Assembly (NCBI RefSeq): GCF_905475395.1 | Contig: NC_058339.1 | Span: 14,144,001 to 14,208,000 of the forward strand | Reading direction: 5' to 3' | Origin: Chrysoperla carnea | Taxonomy: Eukaryota; Arthropoda; Insecta; Neuroptera; Chrysopidae | Length of the DNA stretch: 64,000 bases | Shown here: in pieces, positions 1 to 12,130 of the stretch | How positions within the stretch are numbered: position 1 is the stretch's first letter | Layout of the letters: each line of letters opens with the position of its first letter | The notes under the pieces: generated by a model | The model's input: only the letters and a program-made list of their open reading frames with translations | Told to the model about the DNA's origin: nothing | Database searches by the model: none | Made by a program: the position numbers and the translations under genes

Positions 1-48
1 ATGTATGTTCATGGTAGTGGGGGCACAAATTTAAAAATAGATATTTTC

Positions 49-111
49 AAGAATAAAACAACAAATGTAATATTTGTATATATAAATTTATTTGCATAAT
101 CCACTTTTTTT
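49..111 (-). repeat. Inverted copy of the pseudo-LTR end at the PLE1 5' border
   Basis: This stretch is the reverse complement of about 231-293 in the adjoining pseudo-LTR, including the GTGGATTATGC core and the following AT-rich segment. It sits between the left target duplication and pseudo-LTR 1. A terminal inverted fragment of this kind is a known PLE hallmark. Confidence 0.9.
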
Positions 112-333
112 TCACAAGCAAAAATAGTATATAAACCGTGTAATTTTTTAACTTGATTGATATGTTCTGAAGATGATCCAAGTGATCGAATGTATACACA
201 ACAATTTAATTTTTCTTTGAAAAATTTTTAAAAAAAAGTGGATTATGCAAATAAATTTATATATACAAATATTACATTTGTTGTTTTATTCTTATCATGG
301 AATTCCACAAAGTAAATCTCAACACATTGAATA
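112..333 (+). repeat. PLE1 left pseudo-LTR
   Basis: This is a 222-bp direct repeat whose partner at 3055-3276 reads identically by eye. It contains a hammerhead-like fold (155-211). The first 12 codons of the ORF (ATG at 297) also lie inside it, so the right copy carries the same start codon without the body of the gene. The promoter is likely inside this repeat, but no specific element was identified. Confidence 0.92.
155..211 (+). ncRNA. Hammerhead-like self-cleaving ribozyme in PLE1 left pseudo-LTR
   Basis: The core reads CTGAAGA (167-173), an extra T (174), helix II GATC/GATC (175-178 with 184-187, five-base loop), then GAA (188-190). Helix III is a very short TG/CA stem (191-192 with 197-198). 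C199 sits at the expected cleavage position. Helix I pairs 163-166 with 200-203, then 155-160 with 206-211, around a 2x2 internal loop. Short-stem-III, type I hammerheads are known in PLEs. The oddities are the extra U next to helix II and a T-A pair where A15.1-U16.1 is normal, so activity is uncertain. The fold was found by eye. Confidence 0.62.
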
Positions 334-1910
334 ATTTAAAGCAAGCAAGCTTACGAGAACAATTAAAGGTATATAGAAATTTACGGTTTAAGTCAAGATT
401 ATATTCACAAAACATATGGTTTATCCAACAATGCTTAAAGAGGAAATTGTTTCCTAAATTTGTAAATATAAAATGCAAAATAAATAATCAAATAACAAAG
501 AAAGCGATTTCTACTGCAAAACTAGTCTGGTTGAAGGAAGAATTGAGATCGTGGTTCAAAAAACGTAATTGCATTTACATTTATTTAAAAATTGCACATA
601 TTGGATTGACATGCAAACTACATCCATTGGAATTTGATCAGTTTGATGACGATACTAGAAACAATACAAGCAAGTATATATATAAAAAATTCATTAATCA
701 AACCAAAAAATTATTGAATTTAGAAAAATCTGTAAATCTTTCATCACAGATCGATACGGAAATACAAAAACCAATTCCTTTTGAAAAAAGAACAGTTAAT
801 TTATCCAATGAACCATTAAACCAACAAGAATTAAACATATTGGACAAAGGTTTAAAATTTGCTCCAAAGTTACAACAAAATAAAATAAAAGAAAATCTAA
901 TTGTGGAATGTGAGTTGGCATTAAGACGTACAACAGATAACACTATGGCTAAAGAACGGATAAAGAGAATTTTAAAACCTAATCTTATTACCCTTCCTGA
1001 TCAATACCAATGGAAGAATATCAACTCAATAAAAGAAAAACTTGTTAGAAAGAATTTAATTGTGACAAAGGCAGACAAAGGTGGATCAACTGTAATAATT
1101 AACAAACAAGAATATATTAACAAAGTAGGTGATCATTTATACAAAGAAAGATTACAAAACCTTAAAAAAGATCCGACAAGTGAATTCCAAAATAAAATTA
1201 GAATATGTTTGAAGGACTCCAGCGCCATCTTTAACGATTACGAAAAATATTCATTGATTGAAATGAACCCAAGAGCCCCAGTATTATATGGTTTAATTAA
1301 GTTACATAAAGAAGGAATGCCCATAAGACCAGTGGTTTCATACATTGGAAGTCCAGCATACAAAGTCTGCAAAAAACTAAACACATGGCTAAGAGCGGAA
1401 TTAAATTTTGTTAGTGAACATAGCCTGAAAAATTCTTTAGAATTAACCAAAAAATTATCCAACTTTCACATACAGGAGGGTTATAAATTGGCGTCTTTGG
1501 ACATAACGAATATGTTTGGTAATATTCCCACCAAGGACACCATTAAAATTATCACTGATATATGTGAAAGAAGGAATATTAACCCGGTTATCCAAAATGA
1601 AATAGTTAATGTATTGAACACCATTACCAAAATGAACTATTTCACATTCAATAACAAAATCTACAAATCAACAAAGGGACTCCCCATGGGAAACCCGTTG
1701 AGTCCGCTTTTAGCAGATATATTTATGGACCAGTTTGAAACGAATCTCATTGACAATTATGTGGGCAAACATCGAATCAAATTCTGGTATAGATATGTTG
1801 ACGACATTATCATTTGTTTTGATGGCTCCAATAGACAACTAGAAAGTTTCGTAAACCATTCCAATACATTGAATCCCAACATTCAATTTACATTGGAAAA
1901 GGAATGCAAC

Positions 1911-1966
<56 letters not shown>

Positions 1967-2756
1967 CTTTTTGGATGTCATCATCACAAGGAATAGTGGA
2001 AAACTAGAATTTGATGTTTATCGTAAGCCCACACATACAGACATAACGATACCAGCAGATTCGTTACATCCTGTCAGCCAAAAAATAGCTGCGTATAACT
2101 CAATGGTCCATCGAGCACTTAGCTTTCCTTTATCAAAAGAAAACTTTGATAAGGAAGTTAACACAATAAAACAGATAGCTGCTTCAAATGGGTATGAATC
2201 TAATTTGATTGACCGTCTCATAAGAAATAAAAGAAGAAAAATGGCCCTCATTGCAGCATGTCCTGGTACTACAAAGGAACCGTTAATATTTGACACAATC
2301 ACGTATTTCGGAGACATATCAGAACGTGTCGCAAGAGTCTTAAGGGATGAAGGTTTAAATATCGCGTTTCGCCCATCGTCAACTATGGGCAATCAAATAC
2401 TTAACAACAAGTCCAAATGTGATATTATGAAGAAATCGGGTGTATATAAAATAATCTGTGGTGATTGCAATGCCCTATATATCGGCCAAACGGGTAGAGC
2501 TTTTTCTACACGTAAAAAGGAACATTTATCTTCATATAGGTTAAAAAAACAGGATTCCAATTTTGCAAATCACCTACGAGAAGAGGACCATACACCCAAG
2601 AACACCAACTTCAAAATATTACATATCACAGAAAAAGGACAAAAACTCAACCTACTGGAGTCACTGGAGGTGTTCAAGCATAAGGAAGGTCCAGATTTAT
2701 TGTTGAACGACCAAACTGACCTAGTTTCATCTTCTTTATTTCAGCTATTGAAATAA
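297..2756 (+). CDS. Penelope-like polyprotein: reverse transcriptase plus GIY-YIG endonuclease
   Basis: This 819-residue ORF encodes the enzyme that copies the element's RNA at a nicked target. The N-terminal ~250 residues are basic and not recognised. The KADKGG motif is near residue 258. The RT palm follows, with motif A SLDIT (Asp402), motif B GLPMGNPLSP (from 461) and the catalytic box YVDD (500-503). ISFLDV comes after it, and a GIY-YIG nuclease starts at GVYKI (715), with YIG ending at 730, R734 and a Glu-bearing LLESLE helix near the end. Domain order and length are as in endonuclease-bearing PLEs. An in-frame 51-A run (1912-1962) inserts about 17 lysines directly before ISFLDV, inside the RT, and may impair it or be an assembly artefact. 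The ATG lies within the left pseudo-LTR and no better start is visible. Confidence 0.95.
1912..1962 (+). repeat. Poly-A run (51 A) inside the RT coding region
   Basis: An uninterrupted A homopolymer encodes a lysine tract between ECNQ and ISFLDV. Related PLEs would be expected to have one lysine or so here, which implies an expansion of about 48 nt that kept the frame. Homopolymer length in assemblies is error-prone, so the exact count is doubtful. Confidence 0.9.
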
Positions 2757-3054
2757 AGATGAAATCGGTTTTTTTTTTTTTTTTTTTTAATTTTCCACAT
2801 ACGACTTACATGTACATACCATGTATTTAATTTAATTTAATTTTATTTTTATTAATCTGACAATATTTATAATAGCTATTTTAACAAATTACACCTGACT
2901 TATTTACAAATTTTGAAACAAAAATAAGTTTATTAATATTAAATAAATAAAATCTTGACCTTCATAATAATAAGATATATTTTAGCAAAAATAGAATATA
3001 TTTCAACAAAATAGTGAACAGGTTTTTAACTTGTTTTATCACTTGTTCATTACG

Positions 3055-3276
3055 TCACAAGCAAAAATAGTATATAAACCGTGTAATTTTTTAACTTGAT
3101 TGATATGTTCTGAAGATGATCCAAGTGATCGAATGTATACACAACAATTTAATTTTTCTTTGAAAAATTTTTAAAAAAAAGTGGATTATGCAAATAAATT
3201 TATATATACAAATATTACATTTGTTGTTTTATTCTTATCATGGAATTCCACAAAGTAAATCTCAACACATTGAATA
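3055..3276 (+). repeat. PLE1 right pseudo-LTR
   Basis: This is a 222-bp direct repeat of 112-333, identical by eye. It ends in the sequence that continues into the target duplication (3273-3287). The copy again includes the ORF start codon, now followed by host DNA. Confidence 0.92.
3098..3154 (+). ncRNA. Hammerhead-like self-cleaving ribozyme in PLE1 right pseudo-LTR
   Basis: This is the same fold as at 155-211, offset by 2,943 bp: CTGAAGA core at 3110, extra T, GATC/GATC helix II, GAA, short helix III and a C at the cleavage position (3142). Two copies flanking the ORF would release a unit-length RNA if both cleaved. Confidence 0.6.
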
Positions 3277-3879
3277 GATATTTTCAATTTTGATGATAAA
3301 TTTATATTATTACTTGACGATATAAGACGAAAAGTAAGAATAAAATTTTTCGATATCTGGCTTAATTTTCAAAATATCGAAAATTGAAAATTTTGTTTAA
3401 TTATTTAGCTTTCGATATTTCGAAAACCAAGACACATATCGAAAAATTTTATTCTTATTTTTCGTCTACATTCATGAAGTTATAACAAAATTCATCATCA
3501 AAGTTGAAAATCAGATAAAAATAATTTCAACCCTTAATCTACCCTGCTCTTACATCCCTTATATGGACGGTGATACTTAGTTTTTTTCTTTTGTAATTCA
3601 TTGCTAATATGTTTACTTTCTATTAAAAAGTTTTTTTTTTATTTGTTTTCATTCATTCCAAATGAAAATTATCAAAAACTTCCAAAATATGTCGTTTTTT
3701 GAGATTCCTCCATAAGAGCCAATGTATTTTATATCGATTTTTAATGACTTTTTTCTTAAAAATTTGCACGGTTACCAAAGCTGAAATTTTAACCACATAT
3801 TCTTTGAGTAAAAGACTACCTACAAACAAATTTTGAGCCTTTAAATCAATCATTGTTGTCATGCTCATACATCCTTAAG

Positions 3880-5030
3880 TATTCTCAATCCATGAAAATT
3901 TCGACAGCAAGTAATATAGATACTATCTATATATTATTATTTCATATCCTCATATAAAGAGTATATAATCCACATAGTTTTTGTATACTCATATGAAAAG
4001 TATACAAAAAAGATAAATTTTTAATGGCGTATTTCCATTAGTTTGCTACAGGCGGATACGAAATCTTTATGTTCTATTTAAAAATTGTTCATCTTGAGAT
4101 GTTTGAAAACATATAATGGCACATATTCTCTGAACCAAATCTCGATTGAGCATATGTAAGCACAAATAATAGTTTTTTATTGTTAAAAATTCATAGACAG
4201 TAGCAACTTTTTGTCGATGAGAAATTGAAAGATTTTTTATACTCCCATTTTAGGATCTTACTTCATTCTTTCTACACTTTTATCGCCATTCTCTTATCAA
4301 ACTCTCAGGTTCAACCTCTCCGTTGGTACAGCAGCTAAATCTGGTTGTAATTATGAGTTATTTATAAGAAATTGTATGAGTTATTTATATGAAAAACTCT
4401 CAGAAAACTATACAAACATGGTATGGAAACAAAGAGAACTTCTACTAGTTCTAAGTAGTTGTCTGGGTAGTCAACCCTTCTTCCAATCTTGACAATGTAG
4501 ATGAAAATTAATTCAATATTGTTTCAAGATTCATACCCTGAACCAATGATGAATCCATTGGATGTTCGATCAGAACAAATAAAATAATTTGGCTTTCATA
4601 CAAAAAATTTGTGTAACTTCTTTGCTGCAAAATAAGTTTACAAAAAAATTTCTAAAATTAGAATTATAGTCTTGAAGTTCTTATCAATAATGGACGGTAT
4701 TCAGTAAGCCCTACAGAAGGAATGAATTACGGGTTAGTATGCTAGAAATATCTCAATAATATTTTTGGTACATTATTTGTGGGTTAATAAAAGCTTGTAG
4801 AAGGTGTGCTATAGTATTGCTAGATATATTATATGTACACTTTCACATTGGCAAGGTTATTACTTATTTCAACCCAACCATTGAACCAATAAAGTATAAG
4901 GGTAAGCGGGTGATATTATTATTAATATACACTTTTAACCATATACCTATGTTGTCTACTAAATGGTGTACAAAAAAGTTCTACTTATCACATCGTTATA
5001 TTAAGAGATCATCGTTATACATTGAGAATA
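3880..5030. other. Gene-free AT-rich stretch
   Basis: No gene or recognisable element was seen. Short reading frames here lack motifs and start context. Confidence 0.5.
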
Positions 5031-5035
5031 CCATA

Positions 5036-5230
5036 CACTCTGATCACCAGGTACCTCGTAGACCGATTCTGTCGCAATATTCGTGTTCAGCGACACAATA
5101 CACCCCCCCCCCCCGCCGAATTTCTTGAAACCTCTAGGAGGCGACGGGGATAACGTTCATCCTGAGCACCAGGTACCTTTAATACAAATTCAGTCACGAT
5201 ATTCGTGTTCAGCGACTCCAAAACCCCCGA
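5036..5230 (+). repeat. Imperfect tandem duplication with poly-C tract
   Basis: Two units about 122 bp apart share ATCACCAGGTACC-like starts, ATATTCGTGTTCAGCGAC and a following C-rich run (5103-5114). Small ORFs across them read through low-complexity DNA and are not supported as genes. Confidence 0.6.
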
Positions 5231-5959
5231 GTAATGAGTTGGGACATCTCAAAGAAAACTATGTGTGCCCTACTTAATCTTCAATTTAAAAATCATTGGG
5301 AACCAATTAATTTGACCGATTTGTATCACGCAACTTATTGTTGAGTTGCCGAGAAGTTCCATATACACTTGTGAATAAAATGAGCGCGTTATGAAGATAT
5401 AAAACTGGACAATAATTTAACACAATACATACATACCTTCATGTTTCATTTCAACATACAAGTAAAAATCTTTTTGTCTCTAACATACCAACCAACAGTA
5501 CCTACACTAAATAAAACACAGGAGAAAATTTGATATCCTATATCCTATCCCACAATATAAGTTTATATCTGGCCAAAAGCCAGGTTAGATTACATAAATG
5601 ATATGAAATATAGTAATTTCATATTTTCATTTCACTGTTCATACCTACTTCGCTTTCGTCCGGATAAACGATGTATGAATGGTGTTGAAAATAATATGTT
5701 CAGTTAGTTCTCTTCACATATTTAATATAATAATATTATATGTTTTATAGTATATATTTTATACTTTTAAAATTCATTTTTCACCAAATTCAATTTAAAC
5801 TCGCTTTTATTGGCTTGTATCTATCTTCGCCCACTTATCAATGAATTCGGCCATTCTCTAGACGAAGTGTTGCTATGAGCCTTAGATGAGATTTTTATTT
5901 TTTATTTGTAATTTATTGATATAAGCACTTTGTTATTAGGTGACTTACAAATTGCAAAT

Positions 5960-7010
5960 ACCTAGCGAAAAACTGACTCAAAAATAGTAGGCTTCAAAAA
6001 AATTCCAATAAGATCGGATCTAGTTTGCCTGTGTTATAAAAACAATCGAATTTTTGAACTTTATGACGTCATTAGAATCCAAAAAATTTAATTTTGCTCT
6101 ATCACATCCAAATTTTATCCAATTTTGATAAAAAAAGAATGTGATCCTACTAAATTTGGGTCATACTTTTCAAATTTGAAATCAAAATTAAGCTAGCTCT
6201 AATAGGTTTTAAGAATTTGGAGTCCTGGTCTCGGAATTAAACTCATAAGCGATAGTTAGCGAAAAATTGGTATTACAGTTGAAAAGAATGACCCAAAATT
6301 AGTGGGTTTCAAAAAAAATTCCAATATGATCGGATCAAATTTGCCTGTGTTATAAAAACAATCGAATTTTTGAACTTTATGACGTCATTAGAATCCAAAA
6401 AATTTAATTTTGCTCTATCACATCCAAATTTTATCCAATTTTGATAAAAAAAGAATGTGATCCTACTAAATTTGGGTCATACTTTTCAAATTTGAAATCA
6501 AAATTAAGCTAGCTCTAATAGGTTTTAAGAATTTGGAGTCCTGGTCTCGGAATTAAACTCATAAGCGATAGTTAGCGAAAAATTGGTATTACAGTTGAAA
6601 AGAATGACCCAAAATTAGTGGGTTTCAAAAAAAATTCCAATATGATCGGATCAAATTTGCCTGCGTTATAAAAACAATCGAATTTTTGAACTTTATGACG
6701 TCATTAGAATCCAAAAAATTTAATTTTGCTCTATCACATCCAAATTTTATCCAATTTTGATAAAAAAAGAATGTGATCCTACTAAATTTGGGTCATACTT
6801 TTCAAATTTGTGATCAAAATTAACCTAGCTCTTATAGATTTTAAGAATGTGGTGTCCTGGTTTCGAAATTAAACACAAAGCTGATAGATAGCGAAAAATT
6901 GACATCACAGCTGAAAAGAATGACCCAAAATTAGTGGGTTTCAATAAAAATTTCAATAAAATCGGTTCAAATTTGCCTGTGTTATAAAAAAAATCGATTT
7001 TTTTCTATCC
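5960..7010 (+). repeat. ~316-bp satellite array, locus 1
   Basis: About three and a third units are recognised by the recurring block TTATGACGTCATTAGAATCC, with GACGTC at 6065, 6381 and 6697, giving a 316-bp period. Neighbouring units are almost identical; the last one diverges. Each unit carries the palindrome TGACGTCA and CCCAAAATTAGTGGGTTTC. The same family forms a second array at 61130-62415. Confidence 0.93.
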
Positions 7011-10000
7011 CCAAACTATGATATTTATAATATTGTAAATTAATGAGCGCCATTTACATGATTCTTTACTAACTCTTTGTTTTACGTGTAAAACATACTT
7101 TTTGTTTTGCGCCTCTATTGCTGTTGCGCCGGGGGCAGGTGCCTCGTTTTTCACGCCCTAGTTACGGACTTGAATAAAGGAACAGTAGTTTATTTCATTT
7201 TGATAAGAAATGTTTAAGTTATAAAAAATCAGCTACCATGCATACATACATGCAACTTTATAGTGTGTTATGTTCACAATATTGCCTATACTATCTTATA
7301 CATGTCGTCAGTTTATCTATGAATATTATGTATAATATATTATTAACATATAATACAAGTAAATATCTATTGCCTATACCACACATGTTAATAAAATTTA
7401 ATATTCAATAAATAAATGACAATAGATATAGGATATAAAGAAAATACTATGGATTTTATAATATGCATGCACTGTTTAAGTTCAAAAGTGAAATTTTATT
7501 TTATTTTTTAAGTTTATCTGCAAATTATTGTTATTCAAAGTCAACGTTACAGCAAAAAATAAGAGTTTCTTACTTTATAGGTGGAATTTCATATTCGATT
7601 TCTATTAGTAACAATTCGGCTTGGAAAAATATTTCATATAAAATAATCATAAAAAATAATTGGAATTTTTATTTGATATTTTAAAGTTGACCTTCATATG
7701 GCCTGCCATAGTCATTTCAAGGTCATACATACAGGTTAATTTTTTTAAGCTTAGGCTTTACTATATATCCCTATAAAAAATGATCAATTTTTTAAATTTT
7801 AAATTCAATTTGTAATGTAATATGTAGTTTTTTTTTTAATTGAATTATTTGTATAAATTCAAGTAAACTACCTTTTTTTTTTTAAATATATTTTTTAGTT
7901 TTTCATAATGTTTATGAATATTTATGTAAAATGCATAAATTTTATTAAAGATACCTATACTCATTTGTGTTGAAAATGTATAAAATAAAATGTATACATG
8001 GGTAACTACGGTATGCAGATTAGGATATGCTGTTGTAATATAGTATTACATGATAGTATTAGAATTTTTTCTTTTATAATGTGAAACACTATTTTATAAA
8101 AATTTATATTTATAATAAACGTTATTTGTATATTTTAAAAAATATATTACAAATACTTTGTGCAGGTCAGATATTATAATGAATCAAAATTATTATTTGT
8201 TTGTAGCCAATATTGCAGACATAAAGTACACTTTAGAATGACACAGAATTCGTGAATTATGCGTTTGTATTACCATTTAAAACATGGGGATTCTCTTTTA
8301 TCAAAATACTATGGTTGCCGCAAACATCATACAAAAAAAAATCTTAATACCATGATTTATACAGCCTGTAAGTTGAAATAACTGCCAACGTCTAATGAAA
8401 TTCTATGTTTAGAGCGTGGTATCAAATCGAAGGTGGACTGTAAGGAATGGATCAATGGCTTTTTGACACGTATTAATAGTTGCAAACATTCTTCTGTCAT
8501 GGCATCTTTTATTGTGGCACGACTATAAAGTTTTATAAAATTCGGGAGTTGTATCAAATAATCCTAATTTTTCGTAAACATCATTCAAATTGTGTAATAA
8601 CTACGTATTCATTGTAGAATCTGTACATTGGTACATGTTGAAATATCGGCTGTCTATTTATTCTTTGCCCATAGGCTAATTTTCTATAATTAAAAATTTC
8701 ATTTTTAGATTGTAGTTTTTCGAACAAAAAACAATTGAATATCGGCTGTGGTTTTTCCATTTATGACCCTAGATTGCTTATATAAAATGGAAACCTACAA
8801 ATTTTGTTCATTCATTGGGCAGGACTCTGAACTTTATGAACAAAGGTACATTATAAGCCATGGCTTTGTTTCAAAATGATGACTCTGAAGCCATTTTTCT
8901 AACTTGAACACAACTTAGGATTTTAAAATACCTTAAATATTCGATTTTGCAGATATTTCATTCCATTTGATTGACAATCATAAAACTCAAAATAAGTAAA
9001 CTAATTGGTATGTTTTTCGATAGTTAATAAAAAAAGTTAATGTTAATAATTCTTAAAAAGACACCACTATAATATTTGATCTATACCTACATCTTGTATA
9101 AAACCTTTAAAAAAGTTGCTGATAGGGAATCTAATTTAAATATTTATAAATTTTTTATGTTAAAAGTACCTACATGCTACATATAAAACAAAAATTTCTT
9201 ATAAGGTTTATTTTAATAACGAATAAACATTAAACGTTAACTACAAAATATATAAATAAAATATAAATATAAATTTTCTCGTGCTTACATCTAGAAATTT
9301 CGATTTTGCTTGCAAGTCATCACCATAGAGAAATTTCGATGCTGTGTTAAATGATTAATACGTGCTTGAAACATTGTGAGCGGCTTCCTTTTGGCGAATC
9401 TACCAATCGTCTTTCTTCGGCTTTTTTCATAGCTTAAAAGTCTGTAGTTGATCAATGCAATGCATACTTCGCTAAACGGTTGGTTATTAATGTTAATGCG
9501 TAGACTATAACCGATTCTTACGCCTAATTGTGACGGTGTTTTTAAAATTATTATTGAATGTTTAAAATCATCAATGACACATTCAATTAAAACATCAAAA
9601 TATTATATTTTGGAAAATAGATTATAATTAAATTACTTCCTCATAAATATCATATTGAATAATGACATAAATCTGACATGGATTTCAGGAATATATTATC
9701 ATTTTATGTATGCATCCATCCATTTGATCGGATATAATATTTTTTCCTATTACACTTGAATAGGTATAATGTATGTGATTGATAATTAATTCGAGCATTT
9801 TATATAAAATTATATAATTGGGTGCATAAATCGCAAATGTCGAAACAAAACGAAAAGTTCAAGTGTTTTATCCGTAACACGTTGTTTGCTTCTTTGGTTT
9901 TTGCAAAGTATTGAATGTTTTTAAGCCTCATGATAACTTTTGTCTCATATATGCCATAAAATATTTTGCAACCGTTATTTATAGTTGGCAGATGGAAAAA

Positions 10001-10470
10001 AAAAATTGAAAGTTTAAAAATAAAGTAGACCTAATAGTTTTTCAAAATTTCCTGTACCTGGCAAATAAAATATCATAGTCTGTGACTTTTCGTCATTTAA
10101 AATTAAAAATGAATGTCCCTTCAATGCATTTGTCGAAAACGGAGCTAAGGTAAATGTGTAAAACAACGTGTTATGTAGGGACCTTAAATGAGGAAAAAAA
10201 ATTAAAAAAAAAACGTGTTATGTGCAAATAGGATCGGAAAATAGCTTAATTCTTTCTCTATGAATAACTACAACTATTTCAATATTAAAATATGCATAAC
10301 ATATTAACGTACCATAGGTAGGGACTACTTATATGGTGAACCGGAAATGTGTTTCGATCGACCCAGCAAAATTTTCCGATTTTTCTTAATAATTATTATA
10401 ATGTTATCAAGATTTTTATTCATGAAACTTGTATTCTTTTTAATTAAAATTAATAAATTAATTATATAAT
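7011..10470. other. Long gene-free AT-rich stretch
   Basis: No convincing exon, RNA gene or complete element was seen. A GC-richer patch near 7110-7170 (around GCGCCGGGGGCAGGTGCC) looks like a transposon remnant but is unassigned. A 66-codon minus-strand frame at 8357-8557 has no recognisable motif. Confidence 0.45.
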
Positions 10471-10483
10471 TATATTAAATTAA

Positions 10484-10714
10484 TTGATTGACAAAATATT
10501 GGAGGAAAATTATTTCTGGCTACTTACTGGGTTACTTAGTAGCCATTGTCAACTCAAAAAGGCTATTTGCTTAAAATCAATCTCACAGGTAACGATTAGG
10601 AACTACAATATGCTCACTTGGAATGAACTGTTATGGAAATTTCATAAGTTTATTAAAGCTGTTGGATTTCTGGAGCACCTTAGAAGCAAAGGAGGTGCAA
10701 TAGGTGCAAAATGA
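10484..10714 (+). pseudogene. LINE ORF2 relic: C-terminal RNase H-like fragment
   Basis: The 76-codon frame contains WLLTGLLSSHCQLKKA. This resembles the LTGLLTGHCxLRxH segment that ends the RNase H domain of many arthropod non-LTR retrotransposons. About 35 residues later comes KFIKAVGFLEHL, which resembles the usual (L)xFIxAxGL tail. The Cys-rich stretch expected between them is lost, and no upstream RT is nearby, so this is a 5'-truncated, decayed fragment. Recognition rests on motif similarity by eye. Confidence 0.5.
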
Positions 10715-11451
10715 TCGCAGAATGACAAGCAAAAAAGTCATTTATCAATATTTTGTGATTATGATGTAATTAAAATATTTTTGTCAATCGAAAAATTTCA
10801 ATTTTTCAGCTTAAAAAAGGTTTTAGGGTTTCCATTTCAGCGTGTTAGTACCGATGAAGAACAGTACTATATTGGAGACTATAAGTTTTTGATGAAGTTC
10901 TTGATATTAATAACATGTTCCTAAAACAATAAAATAATTAGTAATCCATTTGGTTTCAGAATAACTCACATATTTTCTAAGAACAGGTGTAATGATACAC
11001 ATATATGAGACAAAATAATGGAAGTAAGATATCAAATAAGTTATGTATGTGTTATTGTATCATTTAATAGAAATAACACGTCCATACTAAACTAGATATC
11101 TAATAATTGAATCCACTACTAAACTGATACACACATATAGAACACATTTCATAAATCACTCGTAATTTCCTAATTTGTAGATGTCATATTCAGTAATAGT
11201 CACTATTCACTGTCAAACACAATAATATTAAACGGTTATCATGTTTAATAATTGTTATTAAATTTCAATTTTAACATTTTTTATTTCTACTAACAGTTTT
11301 ATGATTGCAATCAATGTAAAATTCCAAAAATATTATGTGTTACTTTCAATAAATATCAAAGAATATGTTATTTTAAAATCATAATTATTACTGATATATA
11401 TTCAAAGGGCCAATATAATGTTAACTACAGGCGAGTTCACTAATATTATGA

Positions 11452-12130
11452 TATACAGAGTGAGTCATTTAAATGTATACACCAAAATATATCGTATTGT
11501 AGCTAACCCATCAAAAAATAACTTGAAAGAAAAGTAGCAGAGTGTGATGGGGATCATCATGTTCTGACAACAAATTGTACCTAGTTCTTCGGATTTGATA
11601 AGAGATAGAATAACACTTTAAATTAGAAAGTTGATCCTCATTAAAAAAACTAACAATGTTTTAATGCAAATTAAGAATATGCTATTATTGCATTTAATCG
11701 AAAGAAATCACGCTAATTATGGAAAAATGCATGAGCTCAAAAGTTGTCAAGGGCAATAAAGAACATTCATCTGCTTCTATGACTTTGATCTACAATTGTC
11801 GATAAATTTAAGCAAATTTCATTTCGATTAAATGCAATAATGACATATTTTTAAGTCGCATTTCTTCCGAAAGCTAACACTTTTCGAAAAAATGTCTTAA
11901 ACAAAAATTGTTTGTTTTTTTATAAGGGTCTAATTTAAAGTGTTATTCTATTTCTTACCGTTTGGGATCTTAATTGGCTTTTAAAGAAACCCGAAGAACT
12001 ATGTCCAATGTGATATCAGAACATGATATCCCCCATATAATTTTTGCAACTTTTGCTTAAGTTATTTTTGGATTGGTTAGCAACAAAACGAAATTTAGAT
12101 GTATAGATTAAAATGGCGCACCCTGTATAT
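11452..12130. mobile_element. Foldback element with ~190-bp terminal inverted repeats (TACAGGGTG type)
   Basis: The left end ATACAGAGTGAGTCATTT pairs with the right end, whose complement begins ATACAGGGTGCGCCATTT. The arms continue for roughly 190 bp, including CATGTTCTGA and CTAGTTCTTCGG/ATAGTTCTTCGG pairs. The centre also pairs imperfectly. An ATAT target duplication is possible. There is no coding capacity. Such CAGGGTG-ended foldback elements are common in insects. Confidence 0.75.

Larger units (their letters stand above)
36..3287 (+). mobile_element. PLE1: complete Penelope-like retroelement insertion with target-site duplication
   Basis: The insertion is bounded by a 15-bp direct repeat, AATAGATATTTTCAA, at 36-50 and 3273-3287. 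The last few bases of the element merge with the right copy. Inside, in order, are a short inverted fragment (49-111), a pseudo-LTR (112-333), one long RT/GIY-YIG ORF (297-2756), a 3' untranslated stretch with a T-run near 2770, and a second, apparently identical pseudo-LTR (3055-3276). Penelope-like elements (PLEs) are known for LTR-like direct repeats, partial inverted copies at the 5' end and variable target duplications, so the layout fits well. Identical repeats plus an open ORF suggest a recent insertion. It interrupts a second transposon, whose pieces lie at 1-36 and 3288-3879. Confidence 0.9.
1..3879. mobile_element. TTAA-type inverted-repeat element, copy A (cut by window edge, split by PLE1)
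   Basis: The pieces at 1-36 and 3288-3879 together match the intact copy at 27578-28218. The right end reads TGCTCATACATCCTTAAG, the same terminal inverted repeat as in the other copy. The left end begins just outside the window. There is no transposase, so the element is non-autonomous. The interior has AT-rich inverted arms around ATATCGAAAA. The insertion site of PLE1 is the AATAGATATTTTCAA stretch of this element. Confidence 0.75.

Noticed and set aside
2018..2392. Minus-strand 124-codon frame inside the PLE1 ORF
   Set aside because: It is antisense to conserved RT/endonuclease codons and has no motif.
8357..8557. Minus-strand 66-codon frame
   Set aside because: No recognisable domain, no splice context and composition like its surroundings.
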